Shown: positions 20,867 to 32,574 of the stretch, piece after piece | How the letters are laid out: every line of letters starts with the position of its first letter | Position numbering within the stretch: the stretch's first letter is position 1 | Assembly: GCF_003573695.1 (NCBI RefSeq) | Contig: NC_039360.1 | Span: 63,179,911-63,243,910, forward strand | Origin: Papaver somniferum | Lineage: Eukaryota; Streptophyta; Magnoliopsida; Ranunculales; Papaveraceae | Direction: 5' to 3' | DNA: 64,000 bases | The notes under the pieces: model-generated | What the model was told of the DNA's origin: nothing | Seen by the model: only the letters and a program-made list of their open reading frames with translations | The model's database searches: none | Position numbers and translations under genes: made by a program

Positions 20867-21000
20867 ATAGTATTACCTACCTCTTCTTCCTTTCTTATTG
20901 AAAGGAAACATCTTTCGGACCCGTAGTCAAGTCAATGAAGTTATTAGCTATCAGGGAACCTTTTTTACTAGCAATTCCGTCTGGCTGTCAACAGTACACA
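20867..21000. other. Flank with left 8-bp target copy of the hAT element
   Basis: Short unique sequence. Its last eight bases (20993-21000, AGTACACA) are the left target-site duplication of the hAT element that follows. Confidence 0.8.
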
Positions 21001-21784
21001 TAGAGGTGTAAAACGTGCCGGCCCGGCACAGCCCGACACACGAAATCGCGTGTTTCACGTGCCATGTGCCATGCTGTGATGTGCCAATGATTTAAACGTG
21101 TTGTGTCGTGTTGTGCTTTACTAGTCAAAAGCTAGGCACATCACAGCCCACGAGCACAACACACGAATAAACGTGTTGTGTCGTGCTGTGCCGTGTTGGC
21201 ACACGTGCTATAAACAATTTGAAATCACTTAATGTATATATTAAATCAGACATTATCACAAGAATTTAAATAAACAACATATCATTTAAAATTGTTTCAA
21301 GTAAAATTAACAAGTTTATTCAATAAAAAGAAATAACTCATCAAATATATAAAATTGGATCATTGTCATGTAAATTAATGTTTTAATCAAATATATGCAA
21401 CGACATTATAACAACGATATTGAAATATATTTTCCAAATATTTAGGTATTATATGTATCGTTATAAAAATAAGCCAACATAAAATGTCAAAAACTAGCGA
21501 GAATAGGGACTCTTTTGTGAAATATACACAAAATGTGATGTATTATGCCTTGTTATATGGTGTACTTGTGCATGCTATGACGTGCTTTTTTAACGTGTTG
21601 TGCTGGGATGAGCCAAGTACTAATCCGTGCCGCGTGTTGTGCTGGGCTACTGTGCCAATTAGTCAAACCCAGCACGTCCCATTTAACTAAAGTGATGTAC
21701 CGTGCTGGGCTGAGTCATGTGCTGGGCTGGGCTCATATTTTAGCGTGTTGTGCTCGTGATGGCACGACCCAATTTACACCTGTA
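21001..21784. mobile_element. Non-autonomous hAT-type DNA transposon, 784 bp
   Basis: Ends are TAGAGGTGTAAAACGTGCC and, on the opposite strand, TACAGGTGTAAATTGGGTCGTGCC-type sequence. The element is flanked by a perfect 8-bp duplication AGTACACA (20993-21000 and 21785-21792), the hAT hallmark. Both subterminal regions are packed with GTGTTGTG/CGTGCTG/GGCACA motifs, as expected for transposase-binding subterminal repeats. The middle is AT-rich and has no transposase, so mobility would need a helper. Confidence 0.9.
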
Positions 21785-21792
21785 AGTACACA

Positions 21793-23084
21793 TGATCAGT
21801 ACTTGGTTCCGAGGTTGATAGGCTCTGTGAGTTATTATCTCTCGTTCCAAAAACACTTCATGATTCTGACATACCACCAAACGCATGTGCTCGGTCTTCC
21901 AACCCTACAGTACAATCAATGATAACACCAGTGAGGAGGAATATATTCCACAATTACTAAACACATGGGTATTCCAAATAATAGGTAATTTGATTATTTT
22001 TGAAAACATTCACGCAAACTAATTCAGTTTATTTATTGTTTTTGATCAATTCTGTAACCTAGAGCAAACACCATGGTGAGTTAAAAAATTTCCACATTCT
22101 CACCAGCAGAAATGTATGAGAAGAGTCACCCGAAATAAAATCTAGAGGTCTGCCCCCATCCAAAGTGGGGGCATGAGTCAGCATGACTCACAAACTATCA
22201 GCAGAAAAGAAACAGTGAAAAGAAAGAAGAAGAAGAATAAAGAGAAAGAAGAAGATAAGAATGATTCCCTCGATCTGGCGTAGATGATAAGGCCAAAGGT
22301 ATTACTAGGAAATCCACTTCTTTGATAAGGGCACTCAGGTCGGTCTAGTTTAAAAAAAAACTATTTTTCCCTTCAAATCAATATAATAATATCTCTTCGT
22401 TCGGTATCCGAATGACACGTTCGAGTAGTCCATTCTGCGTAACTTTTCGAGACCTATTCAACGATACTAGTTCCATATCTAAATCGTTGTTAGATTAGTT
22501 TCTATTAATTATCGTTCGTGTTAAGCTAATCGAGTAATTAGCGGCTAAATCGTCTCTTGACTAGTCTGATAGCATTGACGATCTTGAGGGTCCTTACAGC
22601 CCGTTGAAGATCCCACACTGCTTATTGACCGCAGGTTTAGTGGGGAATGTTTTGGTCTTTGAATATTTAGTTAAAACCTTAATCCTTCTGGATGACCACA
22701 ACGGTGCCCGTTAAAAACTCCAAACTGATAGATAGCTGCAGTGCTAAGTGAGGATAATATTAGTGAAAAATCGGGTAATTACAACTTTGTCATTAGAGTC
22801 TTAAGCTAGAACTTTAATCATCAATAATGCAAGTATAAAAGATTGGGAAATTGAAGAAAAAATGATTCATTATCATGAAGAACTTCATCATCAACAAGTT
22901 GCAAGCATTTTAAATGAAGATGGATGACTTAAAGAGTCAAAGAGATAACTCATGAGGTACTCATCAAGCACTGCAATATGCAATATAAGGTAGTTGAGCT
23001 CAAATTATACGTATTAAGATTGATTGGTAATGACTTACGTAATGTAAATTTTAATTAAGTGATCATATGATTATACAAGGAAAC
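21793..23084. other. Intergenic, no gene recognised
   Basis: About 1.3 kb. A short hairpin 'gcccccatccaaagtgggggc' lies at about 22151-22171 and a purine-rich stretch at 22205-22265. I find no coding signal or known element here. Confidence 0.5.
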
Positions 23085-23235
23085 CTTTTTTTTTTCTTTT
23101 TTGCTAAATCACATTTTTTCATTGATTGACCAACAAAAGAGTTACAAAATTACAAGAAGGCTAAAGATATAAAAAGACCTAAAAAATTAAAAACCAAAAC
23201 AGGGCTAAAACAGGGATAATTAGATGCCTAAGTTG

Positions 23236-23826
23236 TTAACCACTGAATCTATAATATTTAACTTCATGCATTTCAATTCTTTTTAAGAAGTTGGGCCTTC
23301 CTAGATGATATATTCTTGCTCCAGCTGGTAATGCAACACCCTTCTTGGCCAGTAAATCAGCAGAGAAATTGATTTCTCTATAGCAATGTTGAAAAATAAT
23401 ATCATCAAAGAACTGAGTAACATTCTGCCATCTTGTTTTGATATACCATGGAGCTATATTTCTCTGAAACTGCTCTATTATTGATTTAGAGTCAGACCTG
23501 ATTATGACTTTCTTGGATTTCAACTGAACAGCCCATTCCAGTGCACAAATAACAGCATAGGTTTCTGCAATAACATTAGTTGCAATGCCTAGACCTCCAG
23601 ATAGTGTTCCAATCACCTGACAAACTGCATCTCTAGCAATGACTCCAAAACCTGCATCTTCAGGGTTGCCAAATGATGCACCATCACAGCAGAATAATGT
23701 GTAATGTTCATGAGCAATGGTCCACAAACATTCCTTGGTACAAGTAAATTCGATATTACTAACTCCAAGTTTGAAAAAATATATTATCTGTGTGTCAAAG
23801 TTGTGATTCCATCTATTACCTTTCAT
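23236..23826 (-). pseudogene. LINE-2 ORF2 RNase H domain
   Basis: 196 open codons ending the ORF2 polyprotein. RVT_3-type RNase H signature: 'FCCDGASFGNPEDAGFGVI' with the first Asp, 'AETYAVICALEWA' with the Glu, 'VIIRSDSKSII' with the second Asp, and 'REINFSADLLAKKG' with the last Asp. The fold and acidic residues look complete. This domain degrades the RNA strand of hybrids in plant L1 elements. It joins the zf-RVT part in another frame at 23823-23826, so a frameshift separates them. Confidence 0.9.
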
Positions 23827-24683
23827 CCTTGTGCACCTTCATGCACTGATTGGAAAATTCTGCTTTTAAAGTTGTTCATATGAGTAACACCATCTTCAAA
23901 AAGAATTTTGTTCCTTTGAAACCACAGATCTCTCATAATGGCACAGGTTGCAGTTAACCAAATCTCTTTGATAAGTGGACTTTGATTTGCTGCAGCAGAA
24001 CATACTTCAGAAAAGGAGGTTGGCATAGAGAAGTTAAAAATAACACATATCCAATCCCAGATTTGAACACTGAATTCACATCTCCACAGTGTGTGATCCA
24101 TGATATCTTGTTCTGATTTGCAAACACAACATCTTGATGGCATTTCATATCCTTGAATCCTCATTACTTCACCATCTACATAAATACCTTGTTGCAGCTT
24201 CCAAATATTACTTGATATACTGGGATGTAAATAAGGCTTCCAAATAACAGATGACCATGATACTTTATGTTCTTTGAACCTCATTTTTTCCATTGCCATT
24301 GCAGTGTTGAATTCTCCACTATTGTTTAAGCTCCATACCATGAAATCAGTTCCACTTCCAATTTCAGGCAGTTTATCAGCATGCAAAAACTGTTGCAGTT
24401 CAATAGGAATATGCCAATTCTTACCAGTAATCAAATCTTGAACTTTCATCATCAAATTATTGTTATCAAAATCAGTATAACCAATTTCTTGAATTAAGGA
24501 AGAAGTACCATACCAAATGTCAAACCACACGGAGATATCAGCTCCATTACCCACACACCATCTTACATCTTCTTGTAGAGCAATCCAAGCCCATTGTAAT
24601 CCTGATCTTACTGAAGATTGTTTCCAACTTGTGAACCAAAAACCATATTTATTTTTGAATTTAGCAGTGAAAAAAAGAGCCAA
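23823..24683 (-). pseudogene. LINE-2 ORF2 zf-RVT region
   Basis: 286 open codons. 'SWSSVIWKPYLHPSISSNIW' then 'MPSRCCVCKSEQDIMDHTLW' and 'RCEFSVQIWDWIC' fit the zf-RVT Cys/His pattern. N-terminal to it lies the connection region ('AWIALQEDVRWCVGNGADIS'). A frame change occurs at each end. Confidence 0.9.
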
Positions 24684-25010
24684 TTCATCTGAAGAAGAGA
24701 TCAGTTTTCACATCATCTTCATAAGCAATGCCCTATTAATAACACCAAGCCTTCTAATTCCCAGCCCTCCTTCATTGTATGGAACACAAACTTTTTTCCA
24801 GGATAGAGTTGTATATTTTATAACTTCACCATCCCCTGACCACAAAAAGTTCCTTATTAACCTCTCACAAATTTTAATAATGGAAGATGGCCACTTATAA
24901 ACTGCCATATTATATAAAGGATCTATAATACAAAACAGAATAGGTTTTTGAGCTTGGACGGATGGATAACATTGTGAGAGACAAACGTTGCATCCGACCA
25001 TCACAATCTC
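24684..25010 (-). pseudogene. LINE-2 RT thumb fragment
   Basis: Encodes 'YNMAVYKWPSSIIKICERLI' and 'RNFLWSGDGEVIKYTTLSW' and 'GGLGIRRLGVINRALLMK', the conserved end of the RT region. The sequence upstream of about residue 30 of this frame no longer fits RT, so the palm with the FADD/YxDD box is missing from the element. Confidence 0.85.
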
Positions 25011-25620
25011 ATCCCAGCTTAAGACATCTGACGGATATAAAAGTTGTAACCTATTTTGTTATGAATTTTAATTGATTGGTTCCCTCATAATTAGGGTCAT
25101 AAACTTCATATTGTGAATGTACATTGATTGAATATCTTCATTCAAATAAAATAAATGCAACGAATTTCTTTTAAGAGTGTTCTTTATGTCTTTAATTTGG
25201 TAGATAAAAGCTGGCTGAAGTTCACTATTATTATTTTTTATTATAAATACAATTTATTATTATTATTTTACAAAAATCATGCAAGCTTTGTCAATCAAGT
25301 AGAATTGAAAAAAAAATTTACTTTTGTAGGAATTTTTCTACTTATGATGTTACGCCCTCCCTCATTTGTTGTTAAATGGATTGATGATGCAATCTTAAAG
25401 ATGTTGTATATGTCCAAGTTTGATCAATCTTATGTTGTTTTAGTTTTGGCCATCAAAAATAAAATTATATAACACGATAAAACAATTTGACTAGCAAGAT
25501 TTAATTTCAGTTATTACTCTTATATCATGAGCATTTTAGACCAACTTTAAAAATTATTATATCAAATTTCCAGGTTCATAAATTCTTATATGTGGAATTC
25601 AACCTAACGAAACCTAATTA
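25011..25620. other. AT-rich block replacing the LINE-2 RT palm
   Basis: About 600 bp of very AT-rich sequence between two LINE-2 pieces. It shows no LINE similarity, no inverted termini and no domain. Either an old insertion accompanied by deletion, or filler from repair. One 105-codon plus frame is unsupported. Confidence 0.5.
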
Positions 25621-25629
25621 AATATAATT

Positions 25630-26136
25630 TTTAATTGGATACATGTCGAATTATGCAGAACTTTACTGAATCATAGGCTTGAGATATGTCAAGTTTAAAA
25701 GCTACATTACCTCCTCTTCTTTTCTTCTTCATTTCATTCACCATCTATGAAGCTAACAAAACTTGTTCATGAATGCTCCTGCCTTTGATGTAAGCATCCT
25801 GTTGTGGAAATATCAACTTCACCATTAGTCCATTCATTCTTGTAGTAATTATTTTGGTAAAAATCTTGAATAAGACATTGCTCAACCCAATTGGCCTGAA
25901 GTGGCTTGCTTGTTTTGCACCTGGACATTTAGGTAATCAAGTAAGAAAATTTGAGTTAAATCTTTTGGGGATGAACCTTCTTCTTCAGCAAAATTATATC
26001 GCTTCCCTTAAGTCCATTTGAATTATATCCCAACAGACTCTGTAAAAAATTCCAGAGAAGCCATCTGGTGCTGGGGAACTATCTGGATCCATTTCAAGAA
26101 TAATTCTTTTAATTTCTTCCATTGCAGGAATAGAGT
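25630..26136 (-). pseudogene. LINE-2 RT N-terminal part
   Basis: Frames on the minus strand encode 'MDPDSSPAPDGFSGIFYRV' then, after a break, 'FRPIGLSNVLFKIFTKII', 'AYIKGRSIHEQVLLAS' and 'FKLDISQAYDSVKF' with the first catalytic Asp. Several frameshifts. Coding ends at the AT-rich block near 25630. Confidence 0.85.
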
Positions 26137-26141
26137 CTAAC

Positions 26142-28552
26142 TGAAAAAGCGGGGGTCTAACAACACCACCCAATATTTCTCTTAGGAATCTGTATGGACA
26201 AACTCCAATATACTTTTTATGAGAATCAACTAGACAGTTAGACTCAACCAATAAAAAGATATATCAAAGAGTTTATATCTCAATCTCTCGATATGATCTT
26301 ACTCAAGCAAATGGAAATCTGCGAGTCTTTATCAAAGAGAGATAACTTGGACGGTACCAAAGACCAATGTCCAAGGATCAATAAATATCAATCAACAACC
26401 AAAGGTTGGATTTCCAATTGATGATCTTTGACGCACAACTTGTATTATTTCATTTATATAAAAAATATAATGCGGACAAGAAATAACACAGACACCAGAA
26501 GTTTTGTTAACGATGAAACCGCAAATGCAGAAAAACCCTAGGACCTAGTCCAGATTGAATACACACTATATTAAGCCTCTACAGACACTAGCCTACTCCA
26601 AGCTAACTTCGGACTGGACTATAGTTAAACCCCAATCATTCTCCCACCGATCCAAGGTACAGTTGTACTCCTGCGCCTCTAATCCCAGCATGACACTGCG
26701 CACTTGATTCCCTTAGCTGATCTCACCCACAACTAAGAGTAGCTGCAACCCAAAATCGCAGACTTGATAATAAACAAATTTGTCTCACACAGAAAAGTCT
26801 ATCAAAGGATAAATCTGTCTCCCACAGAAAAACCCTAGGTTTTGTTCTTAAGATATAAAATCAAGGTGAACAGGAACCAATTGATAATCCGGTCTTATAT
26901 TCCCGAAGAACAACTTAGATTAATCAATCACCTCTCAACAATCCTTCTTGACTACACAAGCGGTTTTTCGAGGAATCACAAACAGTGAGACGAAGATATT
27001 TGTGACTTCTTTATCTTGCCTATCGGAGAACTCTCACGATATCAAGCCAATCAAAGATTGTACTCGTACGATAGAAGATGCAAGATCAGATCACACAACT
27101 ACGATAAAAGTAGTATCGGTCTGGCTTCACAATCCCAATGAAGTCTTTAAGTCGTTAACCTGGTTTTAGAGAAGAAAACCAAAGGTTAAAGGAGAATCGA
27201 CTCTATAGAGCGCACTAGTGTCACACAGACGTGTGGGGATTAGTTTTGCACAATGTTAGATGTCTCATATATATAGTCTTCAAATCAGGGTTTTGCCTTA
27301 GTTACAAAGCAATCCATATTCACAGTTAGATGAAAACCTGATTTAGATTCAAACTAATATTTCTCAACCGTTAGATCGAAAACTTAGCTTGTCACACACA
27401 CTTGGTAGACGTTTACTGGGTTTGTGAAACCCATGCCCAAACGTGTACGCGTATGTTGGTTCAACATAGTAACCCAAAAGGTTAACCATATGAGCATTTC
27501 ATATTAACCTAGTTCTTCTTCACCATAACTAGTTCAATTGACTCAAATGAACTAGTTAGAGAGTTGTTCAATTGCTATGAGATCTTATGTAACTACACAA
27601 GACACAATTGAAACAAAGATGATTCGATTCGATGAATCGGCTCATGAACTTTATAGCCACGGTTTGTATAAAGCATTCCTTAGTAATTTAAGTTTCATGT
27701 TCAGAGCACATCTTTAGATCATAACCACTTAAGCTCACAAACAAGTTCGTGGACTTAAGGCAACCGGCAGAGTTTTGCAAACTCAGCAGAAAATCTCGGT
27801 AAAGAGACTTCCGCCAGTTCGCGGACTAGGTTAGCGAACTGAGTTCGCGGACTAAATATGTAAACGAGTTTTTGGAAAATCCCAGCAGAAATTCTCGGTA
27901 AGAGAACTTCCGTCAGTTCGCGGACTGAGTTCCCGGACTGGGCAAATCCAATTCCTCCAGTTTCTCTCAATCAACAAAGTTCGAAAAGTTCAGCTTAAGG
28001 AATACATGGTTATGTATTCTAAACTCTCATTCCAATCATTGAGACATTCTCAGAGGACGTTATATAGCCGTTATTCACAAACCGTTTCACGTCAGAGCAA
28101 TTCTCAAAGTAGTTTAAACTTTTCATGACTTTCGTCACTAGGTGAAGATAAACTTGATCAAAGCGAAATGCTTTACCAACACACGATTTCGAGAAAAAGA
28201 TAAGTAGTGAATACCCAGCTCGAAATGTCAAATGTGTATGATCCAGTCTATATAGCATACGATTTTTTGTCTTATAAGAAGTAGGATATATAATAGATAG
28301 ACTTTTCAGTGATAGATAAGTTCAAGTCTCCATATACCTTTTTTTTGATGAAGTTCCACGGTTCCTTGAGTGGATCTTCGTCGTTGTATGATGAATCTCC
28401 ATGAAGTCCTTGAGCTCAACTACACTTTCCTATCATAGTCCGAGACTTAGCTATGTAGGCTAGAAATCAAGACTCATAGTTTTGATCACTAACATTGACA
28501 AACATGCTTGATATAGCAACGCATGCGAGGTCGACCGAGCTATGCTCTAACA
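26142..28552 (-). repeat. Element A 3' LTR (2411 bp)
   Basis: Aligned end to end with 32575-34966. Plus-strand left end TGAAAAAGCGGGGGTCTAAC, right end GAGCTATGCTCTAACA. Contains a TATA box (minus strand, plus coordinates about 27267-27276) just before the family-conserved 'actaatccccacac' segment, and a GTTCGCGGACT-type repeat block at about 27745-27950. Confidence 0.92.
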
Positions 28553-28970
28553 ATCTCCCCCTTTGTCAATTTTAGTGACAAAACTATTAATACATATGGA
28601 ATACAAAAAGATAAACTTTAGTGGCTCCTATTCCATAGTCCAATCTTCAACGTTCCTTGAAATCTTCGTCCTTCCAAGTACTCCAATGATCCCAAAGGTT
28701 GTAAGTTTAGCACCACCGTTGTTGAAGATCCGTAGCTATAACAATGAGAGAAATCGAGATTCTCGATCATTATTATACAGTGTCATAGTATCATTATGTA
28801 ACATCAAAGTCCAATTGCATCACGACTTTAACAACAATACTATGGTGATATGTATCACTCCCCCTTAGTCAATACTCCATCTCGATCATGGAAACCACTC
28901 CCCCTTACACAATGATCTGAAAACCATATGTATTTGTAGTGTGAACTACATTATTTCTCCCCCTTTTTGT
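28553..28970 (-). promoter_or_regulatory. Element A repeated polypurine tracts
   Basis: On the minus strand AAAGGGGGAGAT abuts the 3' LTR (28553-28564). Further GGGGGAG tracts lie at about 28857-28868, 28893-28905 and 28955-28966. The first is the expected plus-strand priming site; the others are similar motifs at conserved spacing in B and D. Confidence 0.75.
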
Positions 28971-31489
28971 CAATAAAATTGGCAAAGGTAAAAGAACGGG
29001 ATCATAATGAAATTTCCATAAGAGACATTTTCATAGACTAAAAGAAAAAATACATACCAACTTAATTTAGATGCAATCATAAAGCCGAAGCTAAATGCAT
29101 TCATCAAGGAGTTTTAAGATACAAGATAACCCCTATAAAATTCCATAGCCGTACACCCCACAAGATATTATCGTTAAGCACAAGTTCAAAAAAACTCTCC
29201 CCCATTTGATGTCATTCCCGAAAGAATAACAAGAGCGACCTTAATTTCGAAAGAAAAGAAGGATTTTTAATTGGACACCAAAAACCATGGAAATGATTTT
29301 CTATATACAAAACTCAACCAAATTAATTACAAGCAAACCCATGATTAATTTAAGCGGAATACGCAACTAAATCAAACCACAAAAGTGATCAATTAAATTG
29401 ATTGTGCTCAACATAAGAAAACTCACGGAGCTACGACTAAGATAACCACACGGAGATGACTACCTTAATCGTTCAAATACTCAACATAAGGAAAAACCTT
29501 ACGGAATATACGACTACATCAACCAATAGAACATGATTAGTATATCCGTTCATATACTCAACACAAGAACTTGTAGGATATATGAAAAATTCAACTAGAT
29601 TAATTACAAGAGAACCTATAATTAATCTAATTGGAATACAAACAACCAAACTAATCACGAAAGTAATCAATTTAATTGTCAATTGTTTTGCTCGACATAA
29701 GAAAACTTACGGAGAAATAACTAAATAACCAACCAAGATGATTAATTTAGTTCATAGTGCTCAACATATAGCATCTTATAGAACAACCAACAAAGCCAAT
29801 AAGAATAATCGACTTAGTTGTATCGTGCTCAACATAAGACACACAATGGAGCCTTCACAATAATACAAAAAGAATGAATCAAAGAAGATCAATACCGCGG
29901 AATACATACAAGGATCTATTCTATTTCTCCATCACTATATGCATAATGACATAATAGACTTTATCCTTGTCACACAAAAGATTTTATCCTATTTTTCATC
30001 AAATAAATGACGGCATAGGCATAAATTTTGTATTTGTCAAACGTCCATTCGTCCTTTCATCAATACGAAAACCAATTCATGAACGACTTTACTTTTGACA
30101 ACATATGGGACCTTCAAGTTCACGGACGCAAACAATACATATCCCATAAAAATATTGCAATGCTTCACAATCAAACAGATTAATACTGCGATAACAATCT
30201 TTGCCCTTAGAAGGTAGAATCAATCTTTTTCGCACGGATTTATACCAAGAGTGGTTACCAAAAGCGTATAAAAATATTTCCTTAACGAAGAAGAACATAC
30301 AAAGTCATTGACGACTATGCACCATAGTTCGCATGAGATGATTGTGAACACTCAAGAATATATAGCAATGTGAACTACTGCCCATTCTCGAACTTGCTTC
30401 TTTGTGATTCACCAACATCACTCTTGTAACAGCCAAAAAATAGCTTAGAATAGGATTTCTCCAAGAATTCCAGTGCCCAAGTCCAAGAGAATAGAACAAG
30501 TGCAACGAAACGGAGCAAACACTAAAAAACAAGAGACAGGACAGAGACCAATATTAACTCATCCAAATTCAACAATTCTCATCTCCATTTTGAAGTGAAT
30601 TCAATAAGGAAGAGAATGCAAAAAGAATGAGGTAAATACGAGTTCAGACGAAGAAGTTACGACCAAAACAAGTTTACCGAATATCGACGTCAAGTATGCA
30701 TACGGGTTTGCGAACTTAAACCCCTGGATTTTGATTTTGAATGCTGTTGTGCATACTTGGTATGTGTACCATGTAGTCCAAACATCCCGAACTATTATTT
30801 TCAAACCTAAACATTTAAGAACCTTAAACACATATCAAGTTAGGTAGAAATGAACGATAAGCAAGATTATTATAAGTATTCTAAGCAAATAAAAGTACAA
30901 ATCTTTCTCAAGTTTATAGACATACCTTTTTAGATGAATCCAATCGAATTTTACCGCCTTATTGAACATAATCTGTGCGCCCCAGTTGTTGTGCTTCCCT
31001 CACCGTATACATAGCAGGGCATTCTTGGTGAGGATGCACTTTCAACACACTAAAGTTGTGTTGAGGTGAATAATGTCTTGCTCACCAAGGGTGACTTTTG
31101 GATTATCATGAAAGAGATCGCTTTTAGAACCTTTCACATCCAAATCCATTTCCAAAAACTCTTTAAGTTCCACATCATGGATACTGCTTTCTCCATAGTC
31201 ATGGAACTTTCTGGAGATCATTCCTTTTCACACTCAAAACATCATGACTTTCTTGGTATCCACTTTGAGTGCGTTTAGGAACGACCGAAACCTTCTTCCC
31301 ATACTCTCTTCAAGATTTTCGGAAGAGAATTGGATTGACTATTCTTTTGCAAGTTAGTCTTTCTCCAATTGGGAGCATCATATTGTCTTCGTCTTTACGA
31401 AGTTATCCTTTGATAACCATTACGATTGTAAAAGGATTCGTACGACGTTTATAGGAAAATCTAGGTTATCACAGCACTGATTCCTTTGC
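28971..31489 (-). other. Element A internal non-coding region with a 285-bp duplication
   Basis: No domain found. Between about 29300 and 29870 a block of about 285 bp is duplicated in tandem, and inside it the motif 'gctcaacataagaaaact-acggag' recurs roughly every 70 bp (29405, 29479, 29552, 29690, 29757, 29830). B and D carry about one unit at the corresponding place. Short frames elsewhere (for example 30089-30831) have no signature. Confidence 0.6.
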
Positions 31490-32510
31490 CTAAAGGTTGG
31501 ACATTACAACCTGTAACGTTAAGAGGATAGTCTTAACGTATGATCTTGGTTTCACAACTTCTTGTGATGCCCAAACAAGAACATCATGAAGTTTCTCATT
31601 CCTTATACGGAAACGACATCTCCTTTCCAGGTGACCTTTATTTCCAATAGTGGCAAACATAAGGAATGTTCTTACCTCGATCTGTTGTGCTGACTTTGGA
31701 GGTTGATACTTTTCTTTGAACCTTAACTGCCGGAGAAGGTATTTCACTTTTCCATCAGTGGAAACCTTTTGTTGAGAAGAATCACTAGCCTTGACAAATT
31801 TTACCTCTTTGCTAATACTTGGAGCATCTATTCCCTTATAGCCCAATCCTCGTGTATCACGATGATTTTACTTGCTCCTAGCATAGTGGTTAATTTGCTT
31901 GAACTAGTATTGAACTTTTTCAAGTCATCTTCCAACATCTTGATTTTATCAAGAGCAGCAGCTAAATCAGCCTCAAGGCGTTTTTCTCGAGGAGACAAGC
32001 ACTTTCTCTGTCATCAAAACTTTGTTGAGAGTTAAACCTTGCTTCAGATTCCGCAAGTTTCTCTTCCAACAAAAAGTACTTTTGATAAAGATTATCACAT
32101 TCAAGTGACTTCATACGTAGGTTTTCCTCAGAATACTTTAGGATCGATTCGGTAGAACGATTCGAAAAATAAACACATGCGTAACATCTTCTCAATTTCT
32201 TGTTTTCTCGACAGAGAGGAATCAGAAGAGGTGTGACATGAGAAGTTGTAATCTTCTGCATATTCCACGAATCCAAAAACTTAACATACTCTGAGACTTC
32301 CTCATCAACATCTCTATCAATATCTGAATCACCTTCATCATAAAGTTCATCCAACTGTTCTTCTAGGAGAGTTTCCCAATCAACAGTTTTTACATCAAGA
32401 GAATGTTTAGATATTGACTTAGATGTGACAGTTCTCTCAGGTGAATCCAAGCTTTTAGAATCATCTGGTAATTTCTGAACTGCTACATTATTAGAGATTG
32501 ACTCGTCCAT
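31490..32510 (-). pseudogene. Element A gag-like ORF with broken CCHC knuckle
   Basis: ATG at 32510, 51 bases after the primer site, opens 182 codons: acidic start (MDESISNNVAVQKLPDD), 'LDELYDEGDSDIDRDVDEE', a Cys patch and a coiled-coil-like stretch 'YQKYFLLEEKLAESEARF'. The frame breaks near 31962 and continues as 'GLGYKGIDAPSISKEVKFV' to 31490, ending in a zinc-knuckle region 'GNKGHLERRCRFRIRNEKL' whose first Cys pair is lost to a small deletion and frame slip. The GYKG...FVKAS then CCHC order is typical of the gag end of plant copia elements. Not functional as it stands. Confidence 0.75.
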
Positions 32511-32560
32511 AATCAGATCGCTACAAACACAGACTTATAAGGTCTTTAACGTGTTTGTCT

Positions 32561-32572
32561 GCTCTGATACCA
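32561..32572 (-). promoter_or_regulatory. Element A primer binding site
   Basis: The minus strand reads TGGTATCAGAGC, complementary to the 3' end of plant initiator tRNA-Met, two bases from the LTR end. This is the usual primer for Ty1/copia elements. Confidence 0.9.
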
Positions 32573-32574
32573 AT

